This document shows, piece after piece, positions 16,928 through 27,100 of a stretch of DNA of 64,000 bases. The notes under the pieces were generated by a model. That model was not told the DNA's origin and made no database searches. It was given only the letters and a program-made list of their open reading frames with translations. The stretch is from an uncultured Bacteroidaceae bacterium (GTDB lineage Bacteria > Bacteroidota > Bacteroidia > Bacteroidales > Bacteroidaceae): positions 62,001 through 126,000 of the forward strand of contig CAKRYD010000003.1 in assembly GCA_934426255.1 (NCBI GenBank), given 5' to 3'. Each line of letters begins with the position of its first letter. The stretch's first letter is position 1. A program made the translations under genes and the position numbers.

Positions 16928-16971
16928 CAAGCCCCATAGCAGTCTTTAACAAGACTTGCATCACTGTAGAG

Positions 16972-17011
16972 GATGGCAAAAGCATCAATCCGCGCTTTTG
17001 CCATCTTTTTA
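16972..17011 (+). terminator. Rho-independent terminator after the nucleotidyltransferase gene
   Basis: The arms GATGGCAAAAGC (16972-16983) and GCTTTTGCCATC (16994-17005) pair perfectly around a 10-base loop and are followed by TTTTTAT. Confidence 0.9.
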
Positions 17012-17055
17012 TTGCATCCGACAGACTTTTCCCCGCAAAAAATGATACAAACACA

Positions 17056-17085
17056 TTGCATATTTAAAGGAAAGGCGTATCTTTG
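17056..17085 (+). promoter_or_regulatory. Bacteroidetes promoter for the GH5-like gene
   Basis: TTG at 17056-17058, a 19-base gap, then TATCTTTG at 17078-17085. The start codon is 57 bases further on. Confidence 0.7.
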
Positions 17086-17142
17086 CGAAACAGAAGATTG
17101 GCAGAGCCCAATATACTAAAGCAATAACCAAACATATAGCAT

Positions 17143-18225
17143 ATGAAATTTAAATTCTTAATGACCTGCGCAGTAGGAGCATTAGCTCTCTTGTCAAGCT
17201 GCCAGACAGAGCAAAAGCCACAGGCACAAAGATGGAGTGAGGAAAAAGCCAACGAATGGTATGCCAAACTGCCATGGATGGCCGGTGCAGACTACATCAA
17301 CGCAAGCGCCATCAATCAGATTGAAATGTGGAGCAAAGACACCTACAATGCCAAAGAAATAGACGAGGAGCTCTCTATGGCCGAAGGTATAGGGTTCAAC
17401 ACCCTGCGCGTCTACCTGAGCAGCGTTGTCTATGAAAACGACCCCGAGGGATTGAAGCAACGCATGGGTGATTTCCTTGACATCTGCAAGAAGCACGGCA
17501 TCAAGCCCCTGTTTACCATCTTCGACGACTGCTGGAATGCCGAATCAAAATATGGCAAACAGCCCGAACCCAAGCCGGGCATACACAACTCGGGCTGGGT
17601 GCAGGACCCCGCAGTTTCGCTTCGCAAAGACACAACGACCCTATATCCTAAAATGGAGAAATACGTAAAAGACATTCTGACCACCTTTGCCAACGACGAC
17701 CGCATACTGCTTTGGGACCTTTGGAATGAGCCGGGCAACAGTCAGCATGGCGTCAGCACACTACCCATGCTCAAGAAAGTGTTTGAATGGGCACGCGAAG
17801 TGAACCCTTCACAGCCGCTCACCTGCGGTGTATGGAGCTGGAGCGACGGATTCGCACCACTGAATGCTTTCCAGATAGAAAACTCAGATGTCATCTCATA
17901 CCACAACTACAACGACCGCGCCGACCATGAGCAATGCATCAAATACCTGAAAATGTTTAACCGTCCCCTTATCTGCACCGAATACATGGCACGACGCAAC
18001 AACAGCTTGTTCCAGACCATCATGCCACTGCTCAAGGACAACAAGATTGTAGCCATCAACTGGGGATTTGTTGCAGGCAAGTCAAACACCATCTTTGCAT
18101 GGGACGAACCGCTGCCCGACCAGAAAGAACCCAAGCTGTGGTTCCACGACATCTTCCGCCAAGACGGCACACCGTTCAGTCAGGCAGAAGTAGATACAAT
18201 CAAAGCTCTTACAGGAAAGAAATAA
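17143..18225 (+). CDS. GH5-like cellulase-family glycoside hydrolase, lipoprotein
   Basis: A 360-residue clan-A glycosidase with a lipoprotein signal (LALLSSC, Cys20). The probable acid/base is Glu196 in WDLWNEPGN and the probable nucleophile is Glu280 in LICTEYMAR, both at the ends of barrel strands as in GH5 and relatives. No separate carbohydrate-binding module is present. It is expected at the periplasmic or outer face of the envelope, acting on beta-linked glycans. The gene has its own promoter and terminator and stands alone. Databases often call such proteins 1,4-beta-xylanase without proof; mannan, xylan or glucan are all possible. Confidence 0.82.
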   Translation: MKFKFLMTCAVGALALLSSCQTEQKPQAQRWSEEKANEWYAKLPWMAGADYINASAINQIEMWSKDTYNAKEIDEELSMAEGIGFNTLRVYLSSVVYENDPEGLKQRMGDFLDICKKHGIKPLFTIFDDCWNAESKYGKQPEPKPGIHNSGWVQDPAVSLRKDTTTLYPKMEKYVKDILTTFANDDRILLWDLWNEPGNSQHGVSTLPMLKKVFEWAREVNPSQPLTCGVWSWSDGFAPLNAFQIENSDVISYHNYNDRADHEQCIKYLKMFNRPLICTEYMARRNNSLFQTIMPLLKDNKIVAINWGFVAGKSNTIFAWDEPLPDQKEPKLWFHDIFRQDGTPFSQAEVDTIKALTGKK

Positions 18226-18266
18226 TCCAATACATAAGGATTTACACAAGAATCAGGTAATCATGG

Positions 18267-18299
18267 AAAAGAGGCCCGTCTATCACGGCCTCTTTTTTT
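18267..18299 (+). terminator. Rho-independent terminator after the GH5-like gene
   Basis: AAAAGAGGCC (18267-18276) pairs with GGCCTCTTTT (18287-18296) across a 10-base loop, and the T-run continues to 18299. Confidence 0.88.
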
Positions 18300-18378
18300 G
18301 GCCTCCTACCTACAGGTCTACGAAGTCTGTGCATCACGTCACAAAACCCGGCCGCACAACCTCAAAACATTCATCTTA

Positions 18379-18449
18379 CGGTCTGTACACATCGCATGCA
18401 CGATCTGTACACATCGCACCCTACGATCTGTACACATCGCACGCAGAGC
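18379..18449. repeat. 22-23-base tandem array with TGTACA core (array 2)
   Basis: Three copies of TCTGTACACATCGCA, with TGTACA starting at 18384, 18406 and 18429 (pitch 22 then 23). Degraded copies may extend to each side. The core and the pitch match arrays 1 and 3, but the flanks are of the CACATCGCA type rather than the GTTTC...GAAAC type. It lies between two terminators in the gap between the convergent GH5-like and discoidin-module genes. Confidence 0.8.
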
Positions 18450-18530
18450 TGCAACACTCCGGAGAAGCACATCAGCCATACACATCATAACAGCCTGGCC
18501 AACAACAGATGCCATCACCCCATATATCCT

Positions 18531-18565
18531 AAAAAGGCGGGTATACCCAGAATGGTATACCCGCC
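18531..18565 (-). terminator. Rho-independent terminator of the discoidin-module protein gene
   Basis: GGCGGGTATACC (18536-18547) and GGTATACCCGCC (18554-18565) form a perfect 12-base stem with a 6-base loop. Read on the minus strand it is followed by TTTTT (18531-18535) and lies 28 bases beyond the stop at 18594. Confidence 0.9.
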
Positions 18566-18593
18566 CTAACTGCAGAAGTGTTGATATACTTTG

Positions 18594-21500
18594 TTACTTC
18601 ACCGAAACCTTTTTCTTGCCGATGATATAGATGCCTTTCTTCAGGTTCTTCAAGGCATCGGCAGCCTTCACATTGCGTTTCAGCAGTTTGCCATCAACAG
18701 TGTAGACATTGACAATGGCACTGTTGCCTGTCACCTGCTTGATGCCCAAAGCCCCTTCGGTAGTCAGCAGAAGGTCGTATTCGCCTTCCTGTGCTTCAAT
18801 GAGCGAAGGAACGATGTAGCCCGACTGTGAGCCGATGTCTGTCGACTTGTCTTCGGCCAGAACTTTCAATACGGCATTCTCAATGAATCCATTGCCGTTG
18901 CCGCTTACGGTGCGTAGGCTGAGCACGCCCACAAGTCCGTTAACCGTGTCTGCCTTGGCAGTGAGATCAGAGGGCAATGGCAATACTATTTCGGTGTTGC
19001 CATGGTAGTCTTCATACTGCGACATGTCGCCAATCGTCATGATAAACGGCTCACCGGCAGCAAAATCATCCTTCTGAACCAGTGCAAGCTCCGTGGCCGA
19101 CTTCTGGCTGTGTATGGCATAGGTATGCACATTCTCGTTAATCGTGCTTAAGTTGCTTACGGAGTAAGGCAGCGTCACTACCTGCACGCTGTTTTCGGGA
19201 TAGGTCAGCGTAATGGCATCAATGCTCGGATCGATGGCCTGAATAGTCCAGGATGTGCGCTTGTCAAGACCGATAACGTCGGCCATATCTCCACGGATCT
19301 GACGTGCATTGTCGCCGGCCGAGATGGCACCGGGATTGTTGGCATCACCTATGGCTACTATATTAAACTGTCCTTCTCCTATAAGGTCGAGGCGGAAAGG
19401 CATGGGTTTGCCTGAATCGCTGTAGTAGGGGTCGTATGGATTTGTGGAACCATTCGAGTTGCCGATATACGAACCCTTACGCATGTTCTGGATATAGTAG
19501 ACATTCTCTCCCAGTTCGGGAACAGCCACAAACCTCCACATGGCATCGGGGTCGACAGTCATCTCCTTGAACTTCACGTCGTCCATGCCCCAGCGCAACT
19601 GGTGACCATATTTATAATCACCCTCAACCGAGCCGAAGCCATCGCCGTCACTGGTCACATAGAGAGCCGCACCTCTGACTTCGCGTGCAGGGAGCACCGT
19701 CTCGGGAGCCTGGTCACCTTCGGCTGCAGCACTCAAGATGTTATACCACTTGCCGGCTTCAACCTTGCCCACATGAGCGTCAAAGACCTTGTAAGCCTCT
19801 TCCAGCTTGGCCATGGCTTCCTGGATTTGTGCCTTGGTGGGAGTGACAGGGCTGATCAGAGTCTTTGCACTGACAAATACCGACTTAAAGGCCTCGACAG
19901 CTTCCTCACTGTCGACAAAGCCCACACCTTCGCCCACACTGATGTGACTGATAATGGTGCTATACCTTTTGCACAGCTCAGAATATTCAGTGGTATCGGC
20001 ATAAAGAGCATAAACTGCATCGATGGCAGCAGACAGCTTATCGTTGAAATCATTGTTGACCATCTGACCCTTGCCGAGCTTGCTGCCTTCATCCATCAAA
20101 GCCTTCATGGCATCGCAGGCCTCTTTCATGCCTTCAATATAGTTGTATTGCGTGCGTTCGGGGGCAATGCCTGCATACATCTGGAACTCGCTCATGTTGA
20201 AAGTGACACCTGTAACTTCAGGACTATTAAATATACGTGTGTCCACCTTGCCTGCATGAGTTGTATTCTTTATAACGAACCGTATGTACTTATAGCTATC
20301 GCCAAGCTCAATGACCGGAGACTGATAAGGTACATCCCATACAACCACATCCTCGGGGAATCCTTCGTTAAGTTCGGTGATTTGCTTCCACGAATCCAGC
20401 TCACTCTGATCCGTACTGTTGCCAAGGTTGTCATCGTTGGTGGCATAAATGGCAATGTCGTTGGGATTGTCGTGCCAATCGCTGTTGCGTCCGTAATATT
20501 CAAAATAGAAGCTGCTGACCGGTGCACCAAGCCTAACCTGAAGGTTGTGATAGCCGGTTCCGGTATAAGTCACACCTGCAGCGCTTTCCAACACAGCGGC
20601 CCAGTCTTCGGCAGTGATATCGGTCTTCTGCATGTCTGTAGACCAATACGAATGGAAAAGCGTGTTCTTGTTACCGTCAATCAGGTTCTTTACATCCGAG
20701 CCATCATTGGCACTGCTGTTATTACTGCTCAACTGCGCAGCATCGGTTATCAGGGAGACGCGCGAGCCACTAATGATATTGTAGGCCTTTTGTCCCTTTT
20801 CAATCAGCTCAGCCAACTTCGCATCAATCACGTCGCGGTCTACATATAGTTCGTCGATGGCCTTGGCAGCTGCAATGACATTATCAATGTCTGCCTGCGA
20901 AGCTGTAAGGCTTGCAATCTTCTCTTTAGCCTCGGCAACAAGTTTGTCGTAGGCATCACAAGCCTCTTTCATGCCGCTTACCGTGAAATATTCCGACGTA
21001 GAAGCCAGATTGCCATTATATACCTGGAACTCGCTCAAGTTGAAGGTAACACCCGTAACTTCGGGAGATGCAAACCCGGTAGAGCGGTTGCCGCCATCCA
21101 TTGTCGACACATGCTTCACCACAAAGCGCAGATACTTATATGCCTTGCCACCGAAATCAATGACAGGAGATGTATAGGATGCCTGATTGACATTGCCGGG
21201 GAAGCCATAGGCATCCTGCGTCATGTCGACAATCAAATCCCAGGCCGTTGAGTCGGCACTTGCCGTACTTGCACCCAAGGCATCATCGTTTGTACCATAA
21301 AGTGTAATATGTGTGGGGTTGTCATGCCAGCCACTTGCATTGTTGCGCCCGTCAAAATGGAACTTGATCTTGTCGAACTCGCTGCCAAGATTGACTTGCA
21401 GGTTGTGCCACCCCTTCGTGGTAGGACCGGGCTGTTGTACAGCACCGAATGAACCATCCCAAATAGAATGGAAGATAGTCTCCTTGTTTCCGTCAATCAG

Positions 21501-23006
21501 ATTACTATACGACGAGCCGTCACCCGGGTTCTCGTCACCTCCGGATTGTGCATTGGACGAGAGCTGGTCTGCCTTTGTTATCAATGCAACATGGTCATTT
21601 GCTTTTATACGTGTGGCACTTGTGCTTTTGAGAGTAGCCTCAAGTCTGTCGGCCAAATATTGCTTCTTGCCGTTTTCCTCCAATTCTTTGATGACAGCCT
21701 CATCGGTAATCGGCTCAAAGCTCCATGCAGCTTCACCGAAAGAAGCCGACGACCATGAACAAACAATGCCGCTTGCTGCCGTTCCGTTGCTCGTAGCCTG
21801 AGTATTGTAGTTACGTGTATTCTTGATGCTTCTGATACCATATTGACCGCTCCCGAGGGAAGTAAACACCTGTTCCAGAGCGTCATCCTCTGCCGTTAAA
21901 TTAACCTGTGTGTCTGTCGCATCCGTAAAGTTGCCATTGGCATCGGCCACGCTGTTTACGTATTTCTGTGATGCAACATTCTGAATAGTGTAGTTGCCGC
22001 TCTCAAGCTTGCGCACAATAAAAGCATATTTACCTGATTTTCTGTCCAACGTACCCCAATAAAGCCTATTGTCGCTATCGGCATACATGGCTTTCTCCAC
22101 ATCAGGCTGTGCTTCAAACGCGCTGTTTTTGCTGACAATGTAATAATAGCCGCCATCAACGAAATCATAGGCAAGCGTCTGTATCTCTTCATAAATGCTC
22201 GTCAGCTCATTAAAAACAGCCTCTGCCTGATCCTCGTTCTTGGTCTCAATTACCTTTTGGGCTTTATCGACAGCCAGTGTCAGCGCATCAACCTTATCCT
22301 TGGGATAATATCCCGGACCATTGCCACCTGCAAATGTCGACAATACGGCTTGAACCTCCCTGTACTTGAGGGTGAGCTTGGCCAAATAGCCGGTTGCCTC
22401 GACAGCCTCGTATACCTGAAACTTGCTTATGGCAAAATAAGGATATTTACCTATGCTGCCTCCACCGTTGGTCTTGGGAACAGCAAAGCGGATATACCGG
22501 TAGCTGTTGCCGAAATCTATCATGGGCGAAGTATAATCAAATACACTTTCGCCAGTAGGAAGGTCATCGATGTCGGCCACCTGTTCCCAATTCTCCATGT
22601 CATTTGACACGGATATCAGGAACTGGGTAGGACGGTTTGTCTGTCCTGCTGAGCCATCACGACGGGTCATTGTAAAGATAATCCGTGATTGAGGCTGGCT
22701 CTTCAAATCCACCTGTAACCAATGGGGATGGTCGTCGGGCTCGGGAGCTGTACCATCCCATGCCGATGTGAAGAACTGCGAATAGTCTTCGCTGATCAAC
22801 GCAGCATAGCTGCCTTCCGCCGTTGTACCAAAATCTCCGGCCTTAAAATCGCATGAAAACTGACAGCCATCAGTGTCATTGTCATCTGCGTTAGTAATCA
22901 ATGGACTGTCGGCATCATACGTCCACTGCACCTCGTCACCCATGACAGGAAACCAAAAGGCACTGCATAAAAGCAACGCCCATAAACAAAGTACTTTCTT
23001 GTGCAT
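18594..23006 (-). CDS. Giant secreted protein with three F5/8C-type (discoidin) modules and T9SS-like C-terminus
   Basis: About 1470 residues. The start at 23006 (MHKKVLCLWALLLC) gives a normal signal peptide; the open frame continues to 23138 but the extra 44 residues lie around the promoter. Approximate order: discoidin-like module 1 (25-200, ending FAISKFQVYEA), a helical linker, a ricin-like beta-trefoil (280-425), module 2 (470-660, NLSEFQVYNG), helices, module 3 (735-940, NMSEFQMYAG), longer helices, a second trefoil-like region (1085-1235), a beta-sandwich, and a 45-residue tail (VNVYTVDGKLLKRNV ... GIYIIGKKKVSVK) like the type A sorting domain of type IX secretion. No catalytic motif is seen. 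It probably binds carbohydrate at the cell surface, as adhesin or glycan scaffold. The binding target is unknown. Confidence 0.78.
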   Translation of the reverse strand: MHKKVLCLWALLLCSAFWFPVMGDEVQWTYDADSPLITNADDNDTDGCQFSCDFKAGDFGTTAEGSYAALISEDYSQFFTSAWDGTAPEPDDHPHWLQVDLKSQPQSRIIFTMTRRDGSAGQTNRPTQFLISVSNDMENWEQVADIDDLPTGESVFDYTSPMIDFGNSYRYIRFAVPKTNGGGSIGKYPYFAISKFQVYEAVEATGYLAKLTLKYREVQAVLSTFAGGNGPGYYPKDKVDALTLAVDKAQKVIETKNEDQAEAVFNELTSIYEEIQTLAYDFVDGGYYYIVSKNSAFEAQPDVEKAMYADSDNRLYWGTLDRKSGKYAFIVRKLESGNYTIQNVASQKYVNSVADANGNFTDATDTQVNLTAEDDALEQVFTSLGSGQYGIRSIKNTRNYNTQATSNGTAASGIVCSWSSASFGEAAWSFEPITDEAVIKELEENGKKQYLADRLEATLKSTSATRIKANDHVALITKADQLSSNAQSGGDENPGDGSSYSNLIDGNKETIFHSIWDGSFGAVQQPGPTTKGWHNLQVNLGSEFDKIKFHFDGRNNASGWHDNPTHITLYGTNDDALGASTASADSTAWDLIVDMTQDAYGFPGNVNQASYTSPVIDFGGKAYKYLRFVVKHVSTMDGGNRSTGFASPEVTGVTFNLSEFQVYNGNLASTSEYFTVSGMKEACDAYDKLVAEAKEKIASLTASQADIDNVIAAAKAIDELYVDRDVIDAKLAELIEKGQKAYNIISGSRVSLITDAAQLSSNNSSANDGSDVKNLIDGNKNTLFHSYWSTDMQKTDITAEDWAAVLESAAGVTYTGTGYHNLQVRLGAPVSSFYFEYYGRNSDWHDNPNDIAIYATNDDNLGNSTDQSELDSWKQITELNEGFPEDVVVWDVPYQSPVIELGDSYKYIRFVIKNTTHAGKVDTRIFNSPEVTGVTFNMSEFQMYAGIAPERTQYNYIEGMKEACDAMKALMDEGSKLGKGQMVNNDFNDKLSAAIDAVYALYADTTEYSELCKRYSTIISHISVGEGVGFVDSEEAVEAFKSVFVSAKTLISPVTPTKAQIQEAMAKLEEAYKVFDAHVGKVEAGKWYNILSAAAEGDQAPETVLPAREVRGAALYVTSDGDGFGSVEGDYKYGHQLRWGMDDVKFKEMTVDPDAMWRFVAVPELGENVYYIQNMRKGSYIGNSNGSTNPYDPYYSDSGKPMPFRLDLIGEGQFNIVAIGDANNPGAISAGDNARQIRGDMADVIGLDKRTSWTIQAIDPSIDAITLTYPENSVQVVTLPYSVSNLSTINENVHTYAIHSQKSATELALVQKDDFAAGEPFIMTIGDMSQYEDYHGNTEIVLPLPSDLTAKADTVNGLVGVLSLRTVSGNGNGFIENAVLKVLAEDKSTDIGSQSGYIVPSLIEAQEGEYDLLLTTEGALGIKQVTGNSAIVNVYTVDGKLLKRNVKAADALKNLKKGIYIIGKKKVSVK

Positions 23007-23083
23007 AAAAATATGTATTAAAAATAAACCTGCTCGTTTAAAGGAAACTTGTGTGTATAGAGCACAACTGCTATCTACGTGTG

Positions 23084-23091
23084 CAAATATA
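23084..23091 (-). promoter_or_regulatory. Bacteroidetes -7 box for the discoidin-module gene
   Basis: TATATTTG on the minus strand, 77 bases before the chosen ATG at 23006. Its position inside the longer open frame argues that translation starts at 23006 and not at 23138. Confidence 0.55.
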
Positions 23092-23165
23092 CATAAAAAG
23101 ACAGACTTAAGTCTTTCCATCTTAAAGAATCCTTGCAATAAAAGTCTATTCCTCCCTTTTTGTCA

Positions 23166-23173
23166 TAACTTTG
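23166..23173 (+). promoter_or_regulatory. Bacteroidetes -7 box for the EEP-family gene
   Basis: TAACTTTG, 16 bases before the ATG at 23190. No -33 element at the right distance is obvious. Confidence 0.5.
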
Positions 23174-23189
23174 TGCTTAAAATTCAACG

Positions 23190-24110
23190 ATGATAAGAAG
23201 ATTTATTGCATCTGTTATGCCACGACGCGCCTTATTATTTCTTTTACTCATGTGCCTTGTTGCCCATGTAACAGGCAGCAAGGCAAGCAGACGCACAGTT
23301 ACATTGCGTGTAGCTTCGTTTAACAACCAATACGACAATACACGTGCCCCGGCAGGAGCCGGTGTATGGAAAGGGAGACTTCCGCTTGTATTGCAGATGC
23401 TCAGCGAAGAGAAGTTTGACATTGTCGGCATGCAAGAGCCATACTGGCATCAGGTGAAAGACATGGATGAAGCCTTGAAGAAAGATTATGCGTGGGTCGG
23501 TTGCTCGGTTCGTGGACAATTGAAAAACGACAAGAGACATTACAATCCCATCTTCTATCGTTGGAAAAGGTTTGAGCTTTTGCGCTGGGGCAGCTTTTGG
23601 TATTCTGAGACACCTTGGCTAGCAGGCTCGAAGAGCTGGGACAGCTATTCACCAAGAATGTGCGTGTGGGCTGAGTTCCGCGACAAGAAATCCGGCATCA
23701 GGTTTTATCATTTCAATTCCCACTTTGACCATTTAGGCGAGACCGCACGCAGAAAAAGCGCACAAATACTATTGCAGAAGGTCAAAGATATAGCTCACGG
23801 AGCACCGGCATTCTGCACCGGAGACTTCAATGCCGACGAGAAGTCGGAGACATATCGCATCCTAACCCAAGACGGATTACTGGATGACAGCTACAGTATT
23901 GCTGCAAAGCGCATTAATGCCAACATGCGTTCTTACAATGGCTATACATATCCGTTGAAACAAATGGACAATGCGCAACACATAGACCACCTTTTTGTAA
24001 CCAAAGGAACGTCGGTACCTTACTGGCGATTGGTAACAACGGCCTACGAAGGGAAATACCCCTCGGATCACTGCCCCATAGTAGTAGAGTGGACACTACC
24101 TGGCTTGTAG
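23190..24110 (+). CDS. Endonuclease/exonuclease/phosphatase (EEP) family, secreted
   Basis: A 306-residue protein with a signal peptide (about residues 11-30) and the full EEP metal-dependent phosphoesterase motif set: RVASFNNQYDN, MQEPYW (catalytic Glu), HFNSHFDH, TGDFNADE, HIDHLF and the terminal SDHCPIVVEW. Secreted members in Bacteroidetes may act on phosphodiesters in DNA, lipids or inositol phosphates. An inner ATG at 23217 is possible but the signal peptide fits either start. The last 43 bases overlap the 3' end of the convergent activase-like gene, so both coding strands are used in 24068-24110. Confidence 0.87.
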   Translation: MIRRFIASVMPRRALLFLLLMCLVAHVTGSKASRRTVTLRVASFNNQYDNTRAPAGAGVWKGRLPLVLQMLSEEKFDIVGMQEPYWHQVKDMDEALKKDYAWVGCSVRGQLKNDKRHYNPIFYRWKRFELLRWGSFWYSETPWLAGSKSWDSYSPRMCVWAEFRDKKSGIRFYHFNSHFDHLGETARRKSAQILLQKVKDIAHGAPAFCTGDFNADEKSETYRILTQDGLLDDSYSIAAKRINANMRSYNGYTYPLKQMDNAQHIDHLFVTKGTSVPYWRLVTTAYEGKYPSDHCPIVVEWTLPGL

Positions 24111-27100
24111 CCCGCGTGTACCTTTTCCAAAAGGTCGTTAGCAAAGAGAAGCAGGCGGTTGGCTATATTGACTTCACTCACACCACTGTCAAAATCCAAC
24201 TGCAAAATGCCAAGTTGCGGGAAAAGCTTTCGCAGACGTGTCTCAATACCCTTAGAAACAATATGGTTGGCTATGCATCCGAAAGGCTGCAGACTTACAA
24301 CATGCGTAATTCCATGCGCAACCATCGTTGCCACTTCGCCCGGCAACAACCAGCCTTCACCAAACTGGGCAGACAGAGACACTATGCCACGTGCATTGTC
24401 GGCCAAAGTATAGATATCATCTATCGGCCGGTAATAACGAAACGACGAACAGGCTTTGTTGACTTTCTTTATTCGGTGATTGATCAGTTTATACAGCCCA
24501 TGAAGCACAATCGGTGCCAATCGCGAAGCTTCCACCCCTGTACGGCTGTTGACTTCACGGTTGACGAAGCTTTGCAGAAAAAATGTAGACAGCACAGGGG
24601 CTTCCACCTCTATATCACGGCTCGAAAACCACTGGGTTATGCCTCGCTGTGCGTAGGAATTGAACTTCAAGAATATCTCACCGACTATACCGACCCGCGG
24701 ACAGTCCTTGTCTAAGGTAATGCGATTGAAGTCCAAGGCCGCCACTTGCAGATAATTCATCAGCTCTTTCGGCTGGTTGCGTTCAATGGGATTCCGGGCT
24801 ATATCCAAATACTTGTCACGCAGTTTGTCTGCCAGTCCTTCCTCTTTTTCACGGGGCAACGCAGCATAATACATCCTTGAAACAGCATCGGTATAAAGGA
24901 TGGTGGCAAGTGCAATGGGAAGAAGCTTGCGCATATTCATGCGGAAGCCGGGCTGGTTGTTCTGCATGTTGGAGTCCATAGTCAGCGAAACCACAGAGAC
25001 ATCTTCGTAACCGGCATCGACCAATGCCTTTTTGATGAGTGAGATATAATTGCTTGCACGGCATTGTCCTCCGGTCTGCGTAATCAGAACCGTAGTCTTT
25101 TCGGCATCGTATGCACCACTTTCAAAAGCCTTAATGATGTCACCGACAATCAGAGTGGCAGGATAGCATATCTCATTGTTGGCATAACGCAGGCCGTACT
25201 TGTCGGAACCCGGATCACTGATGGGCAATACATCCGCATCATAGCCCGCCAACTTCAAGAACGAAGGAACCAGCGGCGTGATGAAATCCGTAAAGTAGGG
25301 AACAATGATTTTATTTCTTTTCTTTCTCTCCTCTTCGGTATAGACCGGTGTGGTTATAAACGGTTTGTGCTGCCGTCTGCCACTCGTGGCATGCAGATTC
25401 AGCTTCAGACTGTCAACCAAGGAACGCACCCTAAGTTTAAGAGACCCAACATTGTCTATGTCGTCTATCTTAAGTTGCGTCAATGTCTTGCCATTGCGTG
25501 CAAGCAGGCTGTGTATTTCGTCCAGCATAAAAGCATCCGGACCGCATCCAAAGCTTGTCAGCTCTACAAACTGTATGCTCATGTCTTGCTGCGTTGTCCA
25601 CTTAGCCGCCTTTAGTATCTGCTGCGGATATGCCCATTGAGAGATAAAATGCGTATCGTCAAGCCTTACATCAGCATTCCTTGCAACATCGGTTGTCAGA
25701 CAGTCTACGCCTAATGCCGCCACAATGTCGGCCAGCTTGTGCTGTATAAGTGGGTCGGCATGATAGGGGCGACCGGCTAATACAATGATGAGATGTCCTG
25801 CCTCTTTGCCCTTTTCCAAAGCCTGCTGATTGGCTTTTACAATATCTCCTTCGTATTTTTGCTGCGCTGCCAATGCTGCATGCAGTGCCTTGTCGGCCGC
25901 ATGTCTGTCTATTCCCAATGTTCGCAGATAGTCACGGATCTCCTTTTTCAGAGCTTTCGAATCTTTAAATGTAATTGTTGGAGCATCCAATGGCACCGCG
26001 AGCTTCATGCTGCTCCTTACGACATCCGAATAGCCGGTGACTATAGGACAATTGAAACTGTTCTGACCATCATGCCGCCGCTCATATACCACATAAGGAA
26101 GGAATATGCGGTCAACCCCTTTTTCCTGCAAATTGAGAATATGCCCGTGCACCAGCTTGGCAGGAAAGCATATATTGTCGGCCATTGCACATCTTACACC
26201 TTTTTCATACATGCGATTGGTCGATACGTCCGACAATATGACACGTAAGCCGCATGCAGTGAAAAGCGCATGCCAAAACGGATAATCCTCGTAAAAGCCC
26301 AGCACACGTGGAATACCGATTTTCAAAGCATCATCCGGAACATCGGGCTGGACTCTGTCAAAAAGCAGGCGGAGCTTTTCAGCATATAAGTTAGCTCCCA
26401 TGCTTTTACTACTGCCCTTATTGGTAAATACCCTTTCACACTTATTGCCGGAGTAATAGACATTGCCGTTTTGGAATACGTAGCGGCAAACCGAACAAAC
26501 ATTCTCGCAGCCTTTACATTGCAAGACATGAGTGGTATAGGATGCTTTGTCCATGAGGCTTTGCAGTGCAACGCCTTGCACTGCATGCTTCCATGCATAG
26601 AGCGCACAACCATAAGCTCCCATCAGTTCCGGGCGATCACTTCGTGAGACCTTGCGGCCGATAAGTAACTCTAAAGCGCGAACCACCGAATCGTTGTGCA
26701 TGGTTCCTCCTTGAACAACAATGTGTTTGCCCAGCTCTTTGGCCTGCTTAAGTTTCAGCACCTTGTACAAGCAGTTATTAATCACCGAATAGGATAAGCC
26801 CGAAGCAATATCTTCGATTGAAGCTCCTTCGCGCAACACCTGCTTTACTTTCGAGTTCATGAACACGGTGCAGCGTGTTCCTAAATCACAAGGCATTTTT
26901 CCTCTACAGGCAATCTCAGAAAAATCCTCAACTGTATAGCCCAGGCTCTTTGCAAAAGTTTCTATAAAAGTGCCACATCCCGAAGAACAAGCCTCATTGA
27001 TTTCAATATGATTGATAACGCCGTCCTCCACAAAGATGGCTTTCATATCCTGTCCTCCAATGTCAAGTATAAAACTCACATCTGGCTGCAGCCTTTTTGC

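Noticed and set aside
18298..18630. 110-codon plus-strand frame after the GH5-like gene
   Set aside because: It runs through two terminators and array 2 and has no ribosome site or family match.
19602..20849. 415-codon plus-strand frame
   Set aside because: Antisense to the discoidin-module gene, whose domains are clear; no recognisable protein family on this strand.
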